From Spodoptera frugiperda (Eukaryota > Arthropoda > Insecta > Lepidoptera > Noctuidae): DNA of 64,000 bases. The translations under genes and the position numbers were made by a program. The notes beneath the pieces were generated by a model that saw only the letters and a list, made by a program, of their open reading frames with translations, was not told the origin of the DNA and searched no databases. Positions 35,877 through 46,969 of the stretch are shown one piece after another. Location: the NCBI RefSeq assembly GCF_023101765.2, contig NC_064233.1:3162001-3226000 (forward strand), read 5' to 3'. Each line of letters begins with the position of its first letter. Within the stretch, counting starts at the first letter, position 1.

Positions 35877-37446
35877 ATGTATTTCGGCAAATTATCGATT
35901 GTGATTCTGATTGTTTCCTGTATAATGGTAAGTATTTTATGATTGTTTTATTATATAATCTTAAGTAACGTCACGCCTTTTATTCGCGAAGGAGTAAGCA
36001 GAGTTGCGTTTGCATATTAAGGCACTTAATGCCGCTGTACAATGTACCTATACCTAGTTTTTACCAATTGTGCTCATAAGTCCCATATAATAGGGAGTAA
36101 GCCTAGTGCAGTGTATAGGTACTGGACACAATTCCAGACTTCAACCAGATCTCCGAATCTGGTATCTGGATCTGGCTGCGGACTACCTAGCGGGTTTACC
36201 GGGGCTCCGGTCCGACAGGCAGGAAGTAGGAACGAGGTGGGTTTTGTATCAGTAAGAATCTAACACTCCCTCCCGCCTCGCCCAAGGTGGGAGAAGTCAT
36301 TGGATGATTTTCCCCCTTAAAAAAGACTCCAACCAGAAATTTCTTACTGTTGCCTATGTGAAGGCAATAATGTAACTAATGTAACCAGGCCTTTGCCTAC
36401 GACTAAATAAATTAATCAGCTTGATGTCATAATATAAAGTGTTCTCGTCCTAACAAAGAATTTACTTTCTATTCCAGATCGACGCTCGAAAGAAGATCTC
36501 CAAAGCCAAACTCAAGAAATCAGATCTTCAAAACTTAGGCATTGGATGTGGATGTCAGAGCTCCATAATAGACATCCTGACTTTAGGATCCCGAGGATCT
36601 CTTATAGAACCTGTGTATGGACCTGTGAGCTTGCCTGCACCTGTGATTGACGTCCCTAATTATAGATATGCTGAAGCTATTGAGATCAACCCATTAGGAA
36701 ACCTATTCCCAACGCTAGAGGTTTCAAATTACGGTGTAGCCCCTTTTTCAGTTATTGACCTTCCCTGTGGATGTTCGGGCCCCTGTGGATGTCGGGGCCC
36801 CTGCGGATGTGGTGAACCTAACTGCGGTTGTAGAGTACCCGCTGTCAAACTGCCTGCGTGTGCTCCTGCTGCTATTGATGTACCTAAATGTGGATGTGCT
36901 AGCATTCAGTCGCCGGCTTATTCTTATGGTATAAGCGCTCTCATTGATGTGCCGTCTTATGTGCCTGCTTGTGGCTGTCAAGCGCCCTGTAGCTGTGCTG
37001 TACCAAAATCTTGTGGATGTGTGGGCCCCTGTGGTTGTGCTGGTTTATCCTCTTGTGAATGCATGGGTCCCTGTTCATGTGGTCTTTCTGTACCAAGCTG
37101 CGGATGTAATGGACCCTGTTCGTGTTTGGGGATGCCTGTAGCAGCTTGTGGATGTTCTGGCCCCTGCAGTTGTGGTGTGCCTACAGCAGCCTGTGGCTGT
37201 ACTGATGTCTGCACTTGTGGACTGTCTGTTCTACCTTGTGGATGTAATGGCCCCTGTAACTGTGGGAGCCTGTCTACATGCGGATGTTCGGGCCCCTGCA
37301 ATTGTCTCGGTATTCAGGTGCCATCATACGGAGGCGTTTTGCCAACAATCGAAGTGCCTTCCTGCGGATGCGGGTGTGGTATGCCCGGATGCAGTTGTAA
37401 CCCTAAATATTTGCGTCAGGTTACATTGCAACCACCTTTCTTGTGA
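35877..37446 (+). CDS. High-cysteine CGC-GPC repeat secreted protein
   Basis: Exon 1 is 35877-35927 (17 codons, [17 protein letters not shown], donor GTAAGT). Exon 2 is 36478-37446 after CTATTCCAG, starting [20 protein letters not shown], phase 0; total 339 residues. A short basic segment is followed by about ten units of CGCxGPCxC separated by hydrophobic spacers such as LSVPS, and a last [12 protein letters not shown]. Cys approaches one residue in seven. Silkmoth high-cysteine chorion proteins also use Cys-Gly repeats, but this protein lacks the A/B central domain, so I call it eggshell-like rather than class Hc. The intron contains a family A tail (35968-36142) and a family D copy (36165-36330). 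Confidence 0.85.
35968..36330. repeat. Family A tail and family D copy in an intron
   Basis: 35968-36142 is reverse family A, 36165-36330 direct family D (GCGGACTACCTAGCGGGTTT). Confidence 0.65.
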
Positions 37447-37699
37447 ATTTTCTTAAGTACCTACTTTATAGGTTAGATTAAAATAAATATTTCTTTAAAT
37501 TAAAATTTATTTTGTTGTTTTCTTTTCAACCTTCCTATAACAGGCATGTTCAATCGTGGAGAATCCCTCAATGGAGAAAATCCCTCTATTTAGAAGAGGC
37601 CTTAAGTAAAGTTAATCCGGTAATGTCCCGTTGTTATGGAATCCAGACTCTATGCTATTACCTACCTACTGAGAAAATTTCATAAAAACCGAAATGACC

Positions 37700-37975
37700 C
37701 ATATGAAATCTTTTGCCATGCTATGCTACGTTGCTATGGATGCGTTTGGCTTCCACCAATCCTATTTATTGGTACATATAGATTAGCACTGGTGGAAACG
37801 GACTCAGTTAAGCTATGTTTTTATATGGAAAAAATGCGTGCTATGGTTGGCTGCGCATCTTTCTCGCACAGCTATATAACTTAATATCAGTGGAAACGGT
37901 CACATAGTTTTACAGCTTAGCTATTACATCTTCGTACCATAGCTACATAGCACATCTCTGGTGGAAAAGCACTCT
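37700..37975 (+). repeat. Family F repeat
   Basis: Family F contains GATGCGTTTGGCTTCCACCA, CATTGGTACA, TTTATATGGAAAAAATGCGT and, at its end, TAGCACATCTCTGGTGGAAA. Other copies: 46970-47275 and 54365-54520 (+), 63660-63900 (-). ORFs across it are by-products. The two ends, GTGCTATG- and CATAGCTACATAGCAC-like, suggest inverted termini. Confidence 0.6.
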
Positions 37976-38206
37976 AAGAATAAAAACCTGATACCCTTTT
38001 GCTCAGCAGCCGCACTTATGATTAGGTTCTTGACCAACGAGGCAAACTGTTATGTTAAAGATAAACCACGTTTAATATCGATAAAGAATTTAATAATGAA
38101 ACCGACGTAAGAAAATTAATCGTTAATGAATGATTTTGAAACGTTTCACTTATCTATAACTTTGTTGCAATAGTTGTAGGTGATAATTTTGAGAATTCTG
38201 GTTTCA

Positions 38207-38213
38207 TATAAAT
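38207..38213 (+). promoter_or_regulatory. TATA box of the gene with a leader intron
   Basis: TATAAAT, about 55 bases before the donor AAG/GTAAGC at 38268-38269, so a noncoding first exon of roughly 30 bases would fit between. Confidence 0.5.
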
Positions 38214-38239
38214 TAGATTTCCTTGAATAGATTATAGTT

Positions 38240-38563
38240 AGGTAGTCCTCGAAGGCAGAGAAGAAAAGGTAAGCATAATTAGATCACAGTAGATAATTCT
38301 ATTTATTTATTAAAGAATTTTTGAATTATTATTACTCGTAGAATCGATAAGCAGTGCCTATTTCTATTTTAATGCAAAAAGTGACCCAATAACATCTTTA
38401 TTAAACTCATACTCTAAAATTTTGCAGTAAGCACCTGAATATTATGAAAAATCATTCGAAACAAAAACTTACAACTTCTTTACTCTTTGGGTCATTACGC
38501 GATCATAGGTTTTTTTTCATTCCCCATTAATTAATAAATTAAACCCTTTGTTTCAGACAAAAA
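38240..38563 (+). other. Predicted noncoding first exon and 5' UTR intron
   Basis: A donor at 38269 (AAG/GTAAGC) and an acceptor TTTGTTTCAG ending at 38556 would splice a short leader exon (about 38240-38268) to ACAAAAA just before the ATG at 38564. This is the cluster's intron, moved upstream of the start codon. Confidence 0.5.
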
Positions 38564-39202
38564 ATGCATCTAAAACATACAACAATATTCCTAGCACTAA
38601 TCTCCACATCAGCGCTCAGCCAAAATCTGCCATCGAATGCTATGACATTTCTCGAAACCATGATACCAAAAAATCCAGGACAATCAATCAAAAACGTAAT
38701 GGATTCCATTGGCAACATGGTTACATCAAACATGCCAATAAAAGTCAACAGGAGATACGCAATAATTGGCAACACACCCACAACTCTCACCCAAAACCAA
38801 CCAAAATCCGTTTTAATCCAAAATCTGGATACGGTTTCACCAAAATCCGTTCTTATCCAAGAAATGGTTACACCAAAATCCGTTATCATCCGGAATGGTG
38901 TGGAAACTGTGCCTAGACAAGTGATTATTAGAAATAATGATTTACCCACGAAATTAATGGTTGATAATAACGATGCATCGTTTAGAATGATACAGAGAAA
39001 CGGGCAGCAAACAGTTTTAGTTCAACCAGAATACTCTCGTTTACCTCAGAAGCAAATACTAGTCCGTGATAACATGCTTTTGTCTCAACCTTCTCCAGTT
39101 GTACCATCAGCTCCAATTATAGCTGGAGGTATACCATCAGCAACTCCTCAGGCCAGAAGTAAATTTTCCAGGAAATTCCCCATACCACCCCCTACCTTCT
39201 AG
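38564..39202 (+). CDS. Val/Pro/Ile secreted protein, coding region unsplit
   Basis: 212 residues in a single coding exon. MHLKHTTIFLALISTSALSQ is the signal peptide, with the ALSQ end at the usual cluster position (compare SAQ). The mature chain holds three or four related units such as SPKSVLIQEMV and PKSVIIRNGVETV, then RQVIIRNND, and ends KFPIPPPTF. The next gene to the right (40462) ends KIPIPPPCI. No known domain. A 5' UTR intron is predicted. An alternative frame across the same segment (38548-38916) lacks a signal peptide and was rejected. AATAAA at about 39330. Confidence 0.75.
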   Translation: MHLKHTTIFLALISTSALSQNLPSNAMTFLETMIPKNPGQSIKNVMDSIGNMVTSNMPIKVNRRYAIIGNTPTTLTQNQPKSVLIQNLDTVSPKSVLIQEMVTPKSVIIRNGVETVPRQVIIRNNDLPTKLMVDNNDASFRMIQRNGQQTVLVQPEYSRLPQKQILVRDNMLLSQPSPVVPSAPIIAGGIPSATPQARSKFSRKFPIPPPTF

Positions 39203-39379
39203 GTAATTGGCATCCATAATGTGAATTGGTCGTTTGGTATTTTTTGAACGGTGAAGATTTGTTTTAGTTTAGTAGTTGTGTAAGATTAATTTATTTATAT
39301 TAATGCCTATGTAATGTGTAAAGGAATGAAATAAATAACTTATTTTGCAATGTACAATTTTGTTTTGATTTTTGAAAAA

Positions 39380-40330
39380 TTGTACCTACTTTATTCCGAT
39401 TGGACGGCGAATGCTACAGTGCGAACTCTGAGGGAGTGGAATTTTTTGCCGGAGTCTGTTTCCTGATGGGTATAACGTCCGTATAATCGCTTACCACCAG
39501 GCGAGATGGTGGCCAAACGCCCAAACGTCGACTCATAAAATAAATTTTTTATGTTACACGGCTTTTAAGGGGCTTATAATTTGTATGGAAGATCACCAAG
39601 TGTGTATCAAATCTCAGATTGATCGGACATCAGGAAAGGGGTTAAATTCCAATTAGACTCAAACAAAAAGGCTCTCGCAGTCGCTCTTATTATGCAGTTT
39701 CCTACATGATCCGTAAATCGCCAAGTGTACTTGGGGTGACCAATAACAGGCGCGAAGATGGGTTCTATAGTTGATCTATTTAAAAGACTATTGGCTATTT
39801 TCGCTATAATCGCCGCCTATCGACACCCGAAACACCAGAGACGTTAGAAGTATGTTGCCTTCCTATCCTTTTGGGGATTAGGAATTTAAGGGATGTTGGG
39901 GAATCGGGGATTGGGAAGATTGGGATGTTATTGTGATTTTACAAAATTCTTCACAATAGCACGGAGTCTGCAATTATTATTGAACCCGGGGTATGGCAAT
40001 AGGGTCAAAAACGTTTCTTTTCTTTTTCTTTCTGCTGACTATTAATTGAAAGATGAGATGACGGAGTTTAATTACTTAGGTTTGATATTATTTAAAGTCA
40101 AAGTCAAATCATTTATTCCAGTTAAATTAGTCCATAAACCACTTTTGAAATGTCAACAAATACCTAAAGAAATAAATAGTAGTCTGTTAGTCCGTCTGCT
40201 CGTTTACTGGATCAAAATCAAAAAAAAATATCAATTTAGTCTAGGTCTAGGTTTTCAGCGCTCGTATTGGTAAGCAATCTACCAAAATAGCAGACAGGGG
40301 TGAAAAAATTTTGTTAAATCATACATAATA
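39380..40330. repeat. Mixed repeat fragments, no gene
   Basis: 39820-39930 is a family C fragment, 39950-40010 a family A fragment, and 40090-40200 the AAAGTCAAAGTC repeat seen at 14770. 39440-39560 shares GTGGCCAAACGC with 21315-21345. Confidence 0.5.
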
Positions 40331-40461
40331 CGGATTATGTAATATTCATCTTGTAATAAAGCACCGCTCACGAACTCACAAATCACAAAATAACAAATAA
40401 AAAAACATATTAAATTAACAAAATAATTTATTCAAAACAGAAAAATAAATAAACACACCAT

Positions 40462-41340
40462 TTAGATACAGGGAGGTGGAATAGGAATCTTCTTCAAATA
40501 TTGGCAACGACTGCACGTATTGGCAGGCGGCAATAAGGGCGAGAATGGCGCCAACGCGGACACTGGCGACGCGGCTGGCAGAAACGGGTTGCCAAGCGCC
40601 AGAGACGCCAGAGACAGTGGCAATGGAGCTTCAATTACAGGGTTAAACGCTGGCTCATAACCTAAAGGCGTTTTCAGTACTGGCAATGGAGCTGGATTGC
40701 CACATCCGCATGCTGGCACTATGGCGTTTAATGGCGGATTAGCGCAGGGTCGTCCTGGCAATACGGCTGGCACTGGCACGGGCAATGGCACTGGCGCGGG
40801 ATTTCCACAGGGACAGCTTGGCACGACGGCTGGAACGGCTCTTGGGTATGGTGCGAAGATTTGACATTGGGCCTGTAAAAAAGAGATAACTTAATAATGA
40901 ATCACTTCAACAGCCTATAAGTGGCCACTGCTGACCAAAGATCTCTTCTCACACAGAGAAGATTTGAGCATTATTCACCACGCTTGCTCAATGCGAATTG
41001 GCGATTTCAAACTTATAATTAGAAATTATAAGCCCAGGTTTCCTCACGATGTTTTCCTTCACCGTTTTTCAGTGGTGTTTAAATAATCTTAGAAAGTACA
41101 TAATTAATATTAAAATTTATTTCGGACAAAGTCACATTGTTACTTGTCGTAGGTAGGTTAAATGGAAAATGCACCCCGTAAAACAAAAAAATGAACTTTA
41201 ACAAATCTAAACTAATAAACTAATTTGTTGCATTTAATTGGATTTTTAAATATATAAAACTTGTAGTTTAAAAACTAATATGTATATTAGATACTTACGC
41301 CAGCGAAAATTGAAAGAACAATCAAAGCAAGAGAATACAT
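40462..41340 (-). CDS. Pro/Ala/Cys-rich eggshell-like protein
   Basis: Exon 1 is 41299-41340 (14 codons, MYSLALIVLSIFAG, donor GTAAGT). Exon 2 is 40462-40872 after CTCTTTTTTACAG, starting AQCQIFAPYPRAVPAVVPS, phase 0; total 150 residues. The AQC start matches the chorion pattern SAQC. Two blocks of CGCGNPAP(V/L)P flank a Pro/Val stretch; the middle is Ala/Leu/Pro (LPLSLASLALGNPFLPAA). The C-terminus is CSRCQYLKKIPIPPPCI. TATATAAAG on the coding strand is at 41412-41420. It diverges from the gene at 42280 over 940 bases. Confidence 0.78.
40912..41165 (+). repeat. Family E repeat inside an intron
   Basis: Nearly complete direct copy, GTGGCCACTGCTGACCAAAG to GTGTTTAAATAATCTTAGAA. Confidence 0.65.
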
Positions 41341-41411
41341 TGTTTTTGTTATATAAAATACTTATAATACACAAGTAACCGTGAACTGTGATTGTTAAAA
41401 TGAAAGCTCGA

Positions 41412-41420
41412 CTTTATATA
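41412..41420 (-). promoter_or_regulatory. TATA box of the AQC gene
   Basis: TATATAAAG on the minus strand, about 72 bases upstream of the start codon at 41340. The same octamer-like box precedes the gene at 12517. Confidence 0.5.
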
Positions 41421-41584
41421 GTAAGGTATTATCAATGAGATCATTTTGTAATTAGATTTTTCATAATAATTTTATTATAAAAATGATAGTAGCTATTTTA
41501 TTTTGCTATCTATTAGGCAATTGCCTACGCATGTACAAGTGATAAAGTTATTTTATAATATACCATCTGCTGATCACTCAACAT

Positions 41585-41880
41585 TACGCCGTTTATTCCC
41601 GAACAGGGTAGGCAGAGGGGTACTTGCACGTTCCGGCATTTAATGCCACTGTACAATGTACACCCACTTTTCACCATATTTTATGTTATAACTCCCATGT
41701 AACAGCGGATGAGCTGATTGCCATATACGGCACAATTATTCCAGACGTTGTGCTACTACTGAGAAAATTTCGAAAAGCTGAAAAAAGCTCAGCAGTCCTT
41801 TGTCCGATCTGAAATCGAACCCGAGACCCCTTGTCCGGGAATCGCACTTGCGACCACTTCACCAACGACGAGTCTGCTTA
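41585..41880 (-). repeat. Family A SINE in a shared promoter region
   Basis: Reverse copy, GCCGTTTATTCCCGAACAGG to GACCACTTCACCAACGACG, between the divergent genes at 41340 and 42280. Confidence 0.65.
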
Positions 41881-42279
41881 CATTACACTAAACATTCCAA
41901 ACATAATTTGTCTATGAAAAACAAGCAAGAATCGAACCCAACAACACCTGTTTGGCAGTTGCACTTGCAACTAACACAGTAACAACTTAAATTTTGAAAT
42001 AATTATCTTATCCCTATATCAATATAATGTAATATGACATAATTATTACTTAAATATAACGATAACGATTGTATATTGATAACAGTAGGCATACATAAAT
42101 AGTAGAAGAATTAATTTATATCATAAAATATAGAAAAGGCTTCCTAATCAGTACACCTTAAAAAATAAAACGAAATAAATAAAATATTTTTAAGATAAAA
42201 AGACAAAGTGTTCAATTACTATCTTAAATTAAAAGTTCTTTCTTAAAAAAATTTATAATACTTGACGATTAAAACAAAT

Positions 42280-43176
42280 ATGGCTGCTGTATTCAATTTG
42301 TTTTGGTTAATTGTTATTCCAGCGTTAATGTTGATTAATGTAAGTATAATTTAAGATATTTCATTAAAGTTAAAATATTATGAATAACTGTTTACAATAA
42401 GCTATATAGGATTCCTGGGCTGTGTTGCTGGCGGAATTCTAATCTTAAATTTAAATCTGGAGCTGTCGCTTGCTCAATGCGGGTTGGCGATTTCAAACTT
42501 ATAATTAGATATTATAAGCCCAGGTTTCCTCACGATGTTTTCCTTCACCGTTTGTCAGTGGTGCTAAATAATGTTAGAAAGTACATATCACTCGGAAAAT
42601 GTTATGTTGGTACTTGCCATTGATAGGTTTCGAAACTGCACTCTCATCTCGCATAAGAGGCGGTCTTAAATCACCGGGCATTTACGACACAATTTCTATA
42701 GCATAAACAAATTAAAATGTTTGGCTGGTAGAAAATGCCTACGACATTAAGCCCACCTTGTACACATTTATGTGCATGAAGAGCTAAATAAATAAATAAA
42801 ATGTCTCTTTTTTCAGAACGCCGAAGCCCAATACAGAATGCAGCCCATACCATACGGACAACAAGCGCTCAAACCAACGGCCACACACCCATTAATAAGC
42901 ACTTTACTATCAACATACTCGACCAACATGCCAATAGTAGAAAAACTAAACACATTAGCTACTGTAATACAAAAAATGCCGCCGAAATGTACTAAAGCGC
43001 CTAATAAGAGGATCTATATGGTAGAAGCATTAAAGAATTCAGCTTTAGAAAGCCTAATGATGGCGGCTAACGCTTGCAAATGTCATAAGAATATTGACAA
43101 CGTCAATGTCATCCGCCCGTCAAAGAGACAGGTGACAGTTCGAAATGACAGGCCCGTAAACGTCAGATACGTTTGA
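42280..43176 (+). CDS. Small secreted protein, 139 residues
   Basis: Exon 1 is 42280-42339 (20 codons, MAAVFNLFWLIVIPALMLIN, donor GTAAGT). Exon 2 is 42817-43176 after GTCTCTTTTTTCAG, starting NAEAQYRMQPIPYGQQALK, phase 0. The mature chain is polar, with KMPPKCTKAPNKR, ANACKCHKN and a C-terminal SKRQVTVRNDRPVNVRYV. The RQV-x-(I/V)-RN block recalls PRQVIIRNND in the protein at 38564. It lacks the low-complexity repeats of its neighbours. Function unknown. A tail AATAAA is near 43262. Confidence 0.7.
42465..42645 (+). repeat. Family E repeat inside an intron
   Basis: Direct copy lacking the first third, GCTTGCTCAATGCGGGTTGG to GTGGTGCTAAATAATGTTAG. Confidence 0.6.
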
Positions 43177-43379
43177 ATTTGGAATTGCTAGTGGTGGTGT
43201 TTGTGTTTTATTTATTTTTTTGTGAAGTTTGTGTTGTTATGTTATTATTTATTTTGAATTTAATAAATTAAATTATTTTTTGTTGCTAATTTTATTTGAT
43301 TTCGTTTTTATTTTACCAATCCCAGCTGGGTATAACTAATTAAATGTACTTATAGATTTTTATTTTCATATTTCTTTAC

Positions 43380-43980
43380 ACATTTTTCCACACTTGTTTA
43401 AATGACAGCGTTTGGAATTGTACCCCATGTTATATGGCAATAAACTCATTTCTAGCTTTGACAATCAACCCGGAGCCGCGGCTCGAAGAGCAGGAGTAGG
43501 AATGGGGTGGTTTTTAGTTAGTAAGAGTCTGACACTCCCTCTTGCTTCGCCCAAGGCGGAAAAAGTCATTGGATGATATTAGCTTTGACACCTAATGGCC
43601 TGTAATAATGGCCCTACGAAGAACGAAAAGAACGAATATGGTTTATAACTTACACTATCTAAAAATATGTCTTTGTTTTTGTACCACGACAGTGGCAAGG
43701 AAGCACACGGCCCACCTGATGGTAAGTGGTTACAGTGTTTTATGAACGCTTGAAACAATTGGGGTGCGCTTTGCCGACTCATAAGAAACCTACTTACTTC
43801 CATCCTGAAGTAACCTACTGGATGTTGTAGCCTACTGGAAAACCTCGGCAGAGAGCTCATTACAACAATTTGAGGGTCCGTGGCAGGTAATTCATCTGAA
43901 ACCGAACTGTATCTACTATCTAATCGAAACTTAAAAACTATATAAATATCACGTTTGCATCTCAGAATCGATTCCATTAA
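43380..43980. repeat. Family A and D fragments and an unassigned repeat
   Basis: 43405-43450 family A fragment; 43470-43580 family D direct copy. 43620-43900 holds a dispersed element with CACCTGATGGTAAGTGGT; its antisense ORF (43579-43977) looks like by-product. Confidence 0.5.
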
Positions 43981-44027
43981 CTAATTCTATCAATATCGAT
44001 AGGACGCGTCTCATTGATAACTGTTTC

Positions 44028-44035
44028 TATAAAAG
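44028..44035 (+). promoter_or_regulatory. TATA box of the Asn-Leu-Pro repeat gene
   Basis: TATAAAAG, 69-76 bases before the start codon at 44104, preceded by an ATCGAT at about 43994. Confidence 0.55.
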
Positions 44036-44103
44036 TGTATATGTAACTATTACATATTTTTATTTTGTATTAATATAACTATGTGTAGTACATAGATAGA
44101 GAG

Positions 44104-46805
44104 ATGAATATAAAGTTATTTAGTGTTTGTTTGTATAATTTAATTCAGGTATGTATATTTTTTAATTTATTTAATTTTGTAATAGTTTTGATGGATTTCT
44201 ATAATACTGTCTCGAGATTCAAGTTGTCAGAAGGGTGGTTGCCAAGTAAGAAGGCCTTAGGTTTTAATTCATGTACCACAGTCAACAATATAAAAATAAA
44301 TAAATAACAATCAGCTTTGGTGATTGACGTCTGGGCTTCTTTCAGTTGGGCAATCTTCTTTTGTGTCTTTAGGCTTTAGTCATTCTGTCAGAGGAGTCGA
44401 AACTATAGTTTTCTACTTTTTACAACTATCGTTAAGAATATCTTCTGATTTATTTCGTTGCGGGATTCAAGATACCGGTGACTTTGACTGCACGGTTGGT
44501 GGCGTGGCTGGGCAACCGGCTGCTGAGCAACGTGTAGCGGGTTCGATTCTCGCACGGAGCAACTCTTTGTGTGATCCACAAATTGTTGTTTCGGGTCTGG
44601 GTATCATGTGTATGTGAATTTGTATGTCTGTAAACGCACCCACGATACAGGAGAAAATCATACTGAAGGGCAACGTTTTTCCAAAAAAAGGGCTTGGTTT
44701 TGATTCCCATGTCCCATAGTCAACAATATTATTGTCAAAAGTCAAGCATTACTCCGTCCAGTAAAGTTCTGAGGAGCTCGAATAAACCAACCAGAGGTCA
44801 AATGTGCAGACTCATTTCCATTGAAATGAGCATTTATTCGTTGGTTGGTTGGTTTATTCGAGCCGTCCAATCAGAACGCCGAACACGCTCTTGTTTTAAT
44901 TACTTTAAACGTAAAGCAAAAAAAAGAAAAAAAACCCGTAAAGGAAACTCATACTAAGGGTACGGAGTCATGAATTTTATTGATTCCAAAATATCGATCT
45001 CAGTAAAAAACATCATTATCTCGAATGTATTCAATGCTGGACATAGGTCTGATGGCCCTTTGGGGCTATTCTTTTATAGGCTATTCTATTATACTGCGGT
45101 GCTGGAATAGAGCAGTAGTTGGGACGGGGTGGTTTTTAGTTAGTAAGGATTTGACTCTTACTCTCACTAGGGCGGGTGAAGAAATTTTATATTTTTTTAA
45201 AGTACTTAATAAACTAATAATAACTTTTGTTAATTCTTTTTTCAGATAATATCAGCTCAAGTCTTGAGACAAGATGTAGCCAGTCTAGATATTCTGAATA
45301 ATCTACAATATATCCCACTGGCAGACCTAATCAGATCAAAAAGGCAATTCAACAACCCGCCAGTCAATTTGAATAAAAATGCCAACTTGCCAAACGGTCT
45401 CGGAAATGGCATGCCATTCGGCAATGTATTGCCAAAGAATATCAACAACAATGGAATTATAAATGGTAGAACATTGCCATTTAATTTACCGTTTTCAAAC
45501 AATATAAATATTGGTCCTCAAAATAGAATATTACCGAATATAAATGGCATTAATAATAACGCATTTACTATTAACAATTTGCCAGCCTCTAACAATGTTA
45601 TTGAAAATTTAAATAATTTACCAAATCCTGGAAATATATTGCCAAATAATAATCCACTTCCTAATATTTTGCCTAATATTAATCAAGTTCCAAATGTCTT
45701 ACCGTCTTTTGAAAAAGAGCCATGCAACGTTCTACCGTCTCTATGTAATAACGGTTTGCCACAAAGTAATTTGCCATTTAGTAATGTATTGCCCTCAACT
45801 AACTTGCCAAACAGCAATATTTTGCCATCCAATAATAATTTGCCCAATATTAATTTAATGCCAACAAATTCTTTACCAAATGTTTTACCACAAAATAATT
45901 TACCAAATGGAAACGTAATGCCAATAAACAATCTGCCATACAACGATGTTTTGCCATCAAACAATTTGCCAATCAACACTTTACTGCCAAACCTCGAAAA
46001 TTTTCGAATAACCGGTTTCCAATTTGCTGATGGAGTTACAAATTTTAACGGAATACCTCAAAATAACTTGCCAATAGGGAATTTAAATAATAATGTGAAC
46101 AAAATGCCAGCTTTTAATATCATACCAGACACAGTGCAAAGAATTCCTGAAGAATTATCGCCTATAAATAACTGCCAAAACCACAATGGAAACACTGGCA
46201 GTAATTCAGTACCAATTAATTTACCTTTTAACGACGGATTTTCAAGTTGTAATCTACCAATTGGTAACATTCCTTCACCCATTACCAGTGAACCGCAATA
46301 TATCAATTATTATGCCAAAGGAAACGGTATGCCAGACGCAAGAAATGTAATAGGAAATCCGATGCCAGTTACTAATCATCAATTGAATGGCATTCCATTT
46401 AATAATGGCATCCCTTTAGCTAATAATCCTTTAATTGGGACTACAGTAATGCCAGTAAATCCATTACCACCTTCTAATAATATAATATTAATCGATCCTA
46501 TAGAAGCTTATTTGCAAAATGTTATAAGTAGCGGCATTTTGAACAACAATCACAATCAATGCACCACTCCTCAAGTTCCTGTTAATAATTTTCAATATGA
46601 ATATCTAAATAGTAACATGCCAGTCATTCCGAATTTTCCGGAAAACGATTGCCAAGCCGATTTTGTGTTTAACAATTTGAATTTGGCACAAGAAATTGTT
46701 AAGAGTTTGAAAATTGAAGGGCTGGAGAATTTGCCATTTTTAAACGGCTTGCCAGTGGCTGGCATAACAGAGACTGTGACGGTTTTAAATAGTCCTTGCA
46801 TGTAA
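44104..46805 (+). CDS. Large Asn-Leu-Pro repeat secreted protein, 534 residues
   Basis: Exon 1 is 44104-44148 (15 codons, [15 protein letters not shown], donor GTATGT). Exon 2 is 45246-46805 after TAATTCTTTTTTCAG, starting [19 protein letters not shown], phase 0. IISAQ matches the chorion start TISAQ. The body is Asn/Leu/Pro/Ile: about 14 NLP tripeptides in units like [11 protein letters not shown] and [13 protein letters not shown], with Cys only in the middle and at the C-terminus (SPCM). Exon 4 of the next gene has the same style (SILPNANLPKITSLPE), which ties this protein to the chorion-like genes to its right. Probable extended structural protein. The intron holds a family B SINE (44485-44690). 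Confidence 0.83.
44485..44690 (+). repeat. Family B SINE inside an intron
   Basis: Complete copy with B-box GGGTTCGATTCTCGCACGG and the CAACTCTTTGTGTGATCC block. Confidence 0.75.
44776..44863. repeat. Short inverted repeat in an intron
   Basis: GCTCGAATAAACCAACCA at the left and its reverse complement TGGTTGGTTTATTCGAGC at the right, 18-bp arms, 52-base spacer. Confidence 0.65.
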
Positions 46806-46969
46806 ATAGATAATTGTTTTATATAATAGTTTAAGGTTATTTATATTTTTACATAATTTATTTTAAAATGTACATCAATAAAATTTTGTACCTTATCTGT
46901 TTTTTATTTGCTTCTGTCCATGTAATTATAGACCTACTAACTCCAAGTGTATGTGTGCTTTGCCACCAG

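Noticed and set aside
37700..37884. 82-residue ORF after the Cys-rich gene
   Set aside because: It lies in family F, and similar ORFs occur at 46868 and 63699 from the same repeat.
38548..38916. 122-residue ORF in another frame of the 38.5 kb gene
   Set aside because: The frame at 38564 has a clean signal peptide and coherent repeats; this one does not.
43579..43977. 132-residue antisense ORF
   Set aside because: It lies in dispersed-repeat sequence and has no cluster-type start.
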